This document shows positions 31,053 to 32,305 of a stretch of DNA of 32,305 nt, one piece after another (the first letter of the stretch is position 1; every line of letters starts with the position of its first letter). This DNA is from GCA-2747515 sp964427825 (GTDB lineage Bacteria > Patescibacteriota > Minisyncoccia > Moranbacterales > GCA-2747515): the NCBI GenBank assembly GCA_964427825.1, contig CAYRUU010000008.1:1-32305 (forward strand), read 5' to 3'. The notes below the pieces were generated by a model, which made no database searches, was not told the origin of the DNA, and saw only the letters and a program-made list of their open reading frames with translations. Both the position numbers and the translations under genes were made by a program.

Positions 31053-31637
31053 ATGAAGAAAATCGTACTTGCTGGACCGCCACGGTCCGGCAAAAGCTGT
31101 CTGCGTGAAGGTCTAAAGCAGGCCCTTCGCGCAATACCGGGTGCGCCGTATCCTTATGTGATTACGGCGTGTCCAGACGGGGAGGGATCATGGTTCCAGG
31201 AGACTGTGAACCATGATCTCAGCTTGGCAGCGGCGTGCAAAGCGGACTATAAGTCCAAATTCACGCCGGAGTTTGTGGAGAGGGTTGCGGATTCTGTCCG
31301 CAACTGCTCGCTCGAACTTACCCTCATTGATATCGGCGGGATTCCGTCGGTGGAAAATGAGGCAATTTGTTCGAGTGCCACTCACATGGTGATTTTGGCG
31401 GGTGATCCCGCAAGAATCCCAGAGTGGCACGAATTTGCCAAGAAAGTTGGCTTGGTCGTGATTGCGGAGATCTTCTCCGACTATCACGGCCAGGAGGATT
31501 CCATTGATCCAATTGGATCTGATGGAATCCTGCGAGGAAGCATCCATCACCTTGAAAGAGGTGAAGTGGTTGCTACTCGTCCGATGATCTTGGCGCTTGC
31601 CAAGTACATCTCCAACGTGTCCGCATTTGACACGTGA
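31053..31637 (+). CDS. P-loop NTPase of the Csx3-AAA type (split partner of Csx3)
   Basis: 194 residues from ATG 31053, behind GGGGGGTGAG; a TTG at 31035 would add six. Walker A is LAGPPRSGKSCL at the very start. Further marks are YVITACPDGEGSWFQE, KFTPEFVERVADSVRNCSLE, LTLIDIGGIPSVENEAICSS (Walker B-like), THMVILAGDPARIPEWHEFA and ILRGSIHHLERGE. I recall these (ACPDGEG, FTPEFVERV, VDVGG...NEAI, CTHAI) as the C-terminal ATPase part of Csx3-AAA proteins in type III CRISPR-associated loci. Here it is a separate gene ahead of a Csx3-like gene. It is predicted cytoplasmic. Its base composition is visibly more G+C-rich than the region to its left. Confidence 0.7.
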   Translation: MKKIVLAGPPRSGKSCLREGLKQALRAIPGAPYPYVITACPDGEGSWFQETVNHDLSLAAACKADYKSKFTPEFVERVADSVRNCSLELTLIDIGGIPSVENEAICSSATHMVILAGDPARIPEWHEFAKKVGLVVIAEIFSDYHGQEDSIDPIGSDGILRGSIHHLERGEVVATRPMILALAKYISNVSAFDT

Positions 31638-31759
31638 GCGGGGATCCGTGTGAGGTGCCAGTGAAGAAACCTGGCTATAAGCATGGGCGAGACCGTACAA
31701 TGCAGGTCATGGGCGATAGCGTTGCGCCCCCGAGCTTCGAAAGAAGCAAACGCTGAGAT

Positions 31760-31788
31760 TCTGGCTCTCATTCTAAAGCCAGAGGAGA
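31760..31788 (+). promoter_or_regulatory. hairpin partly covering the Csx3 ribosome binding site
   Basis: TTCTGGCT pairs with AGCCAGAG (one G-T) around a 10-nt loop. The 3' arm runs into the Shine-Dalgarno GAGGAG, whose first three bases are paired. This could damp Csx3 translation until the upstream gene is translated or the hairpin is opened. Position may be off by one base. Confidence 0.4.
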
Positions 31789-31795
31789 ATGTTGT

Positions 31796-32104
31796 ATGGA
31801 AAAAACGTATAACATCTCTGCCGAGACGACGCCGGCCGGCGTTTTGTTGCGGTTGTCCTTCGGGGCACCTGCACAGAACGACCGGATCGTTCAGGACGCG
31901 GTTTCGGCTCTTGAGGAGCTTAAGCTCCCCGGGGGCCAGACCGTTCTTTTGAACGGCCCGGCGTCCCTCCCGGCCGCCTGTGCTATTGCACATGGCGTAT
32001 CCCATCTCTTTACAGAGATTGCGGTCTTCGATCCGAAGATCGCAGGGTACGTCGTGGCTGTGAGTCACGGCGGTCGTGAGGTTGGCACAGTGATCTCACT
32101 GTAG
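31796..32104 (+). CDS. Csx3/Crn3-like ring nuclease family protein
   Basis: 102 residues, the usual size for stand-alone Csx3. After an N-terminal beta hairpin (MEKTYNISAETTPAGVLLRL) comes VLLNGPASLPAACAIAHGVS, then HLFTEIAVFDPKIAGYVVAV with SHGGREVGTVI at the end. This matches the Csx3 pattern of (V/L)(I/L)xGP, a His-rich helix, ATFDP(R/K)xG, VVxxSH and VGDxI. Csx3 (Crn3) cleaves the cyclic tetra-adenylate messenger of type III CRISPR systems, working as a dimer or filament. The FDPR arginine is Lys here. A strong GAGGAG precedes the start. No CRISPR array or cas gene is in the window, so its substrate here may differ. Confidence 0.72.
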   Translation: MEKTYNISAETTPAGVLLRLSFGAPAQNDRIVQDAVSALEELKLPGGQTVLLNGPASLPAACAIAHGVSHLFTEIAVFDPKIAGYVVAVSHGGREVGTVISL

Positions 32105-32305
32105 CTCACTGTAGCCAGCATCGGCCCCACGAGGTTCCTGCAATAAAACGCCTCGTGAAAGCTCTTTTGCCGAAGGAGGGAATATCGGTAAAAGTTGCAG
32201 AGAAATCCGTCTGCGGAAAAGAAGGTGGGGTTTTATCAGATTCCCGCTTGAAAAATCGATGCCAGTCCGAGTAAAGGCATGAACCTCGGAATGTTCAAAA
32301 AGGGC
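32105..32305. other. no confident gene at the right edge
   Basis: A 7-bp hairpin, CACGAGG (32128-32134) with CCTCGTG (32151-32157), lies 24 bp after the Csx3 stop but lacks a clear T-run. Downstream, GAAGGAGGG around 32173 looks like a ribosome binding site, but no well-placed ATG follows in a long frame; a 39-codon frame from GTG 32155 ends at 32274 and is not convincing. The stretch may be the leader of a gene that starts beyond the window. Confidence 0.3.

Noticed and set aside
1..32305. CRISPR arrays
   Set aside because: I looked for these because of the Csx3-like gene. There is no run of regularly spaced repeats; the only long repeat is the 51-bp pair at 13.5 and 15.1 kb, 1.55 kb apart.
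1..32305. tRNA, rRNA, tmRNA, RNase P RNA, SRP RNA
   Set aside because: No cloverleaf with a T-loop GTTCGA-type motif or other conserved RNA landmark was found in the intergenic stretches. A covariance-model scan would be decisive.

Overview
The window looks like the replication-origin neighbourhood of a Patescibacteria (Candidate Phyla Radiation) chromosome. This is an inference from content and compactness. The origin carries rpmH-rnpA-yidC-jag leftward and dnaA-dnaN plus a DciA-like gene rightward, and no recF or gyrB is seen beside dnaN. YidC and Jag are short, many genes overlap by 4 bp, and most core genes lack a clear Shine-Dalgarno. TGA is used as a stop (code 11), which argues against the UGA=Gly lineages. 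I cannot place it below phylum from sequence alone.

Left arm (1-7.4 kb, all minus): rpmH, rnpA, yidC and jag run without a visible break into a surface-polysaccharide set (Wzx-type flippase, two GT2 glycosyltransferases, two O-antigen-ligase/polymerase-like membrane proteins). The unit ends at a bidirectional terminator around 111-138. Origin (7.4-7.75 kb): divergent promoters, an inverted pair of perfect DnaA boxes, and a third box in the dnaA leader.

Right of the origin, dnaA, dnaN and the dciA-like gene are plus-strand. From 10.7 to 25.2 kb everything is minus-strand and runs toward the origin: ruvB, a small membrane protein, a membrane bacterial-PH protein, a large secreted lamin-tail/PKD protein, yebC, ruvC, then a peptide-ligase/protease cluster, then a class A penicillin-binding protein. 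The cluster holds a 7TM protein, an ATP-grasp ligase fused to a retropepsin-like protease, a second ATP-grasp ligase, a frameshifted RimK-like ATP-grasp and a DUF1704 zinc peptidase. The DUF1704 gene lies between two near-identical 51-bp copies of the PBP promoter/start region, the mark of an insertion or local duplication. The family set matches the amidoligase/peptidase systems known from Proteobacteria but is rearranged.

Accessory end (25.2-32.3 kb): an orphan transcription unit with strong promoter and terminator; a frameshifted gene remnant; two TrmB-family regulators with their own palindromic operators flanking an unrecognised 818-residue protein; a promoter-rich intergenic stretch; and a pair that I read as a split Csx3-AAA module, a P-loop NTPase followed by a Csx3/Crn3-like cyclic-oligoadenylate ring nuclease. 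No CRISPR array or other cas gene is visible. The genes here tend to have strong Shine-Dalgarno sites, unlike the core. No tRNA, rRNA, insertion sequence or CRISPR array was found.
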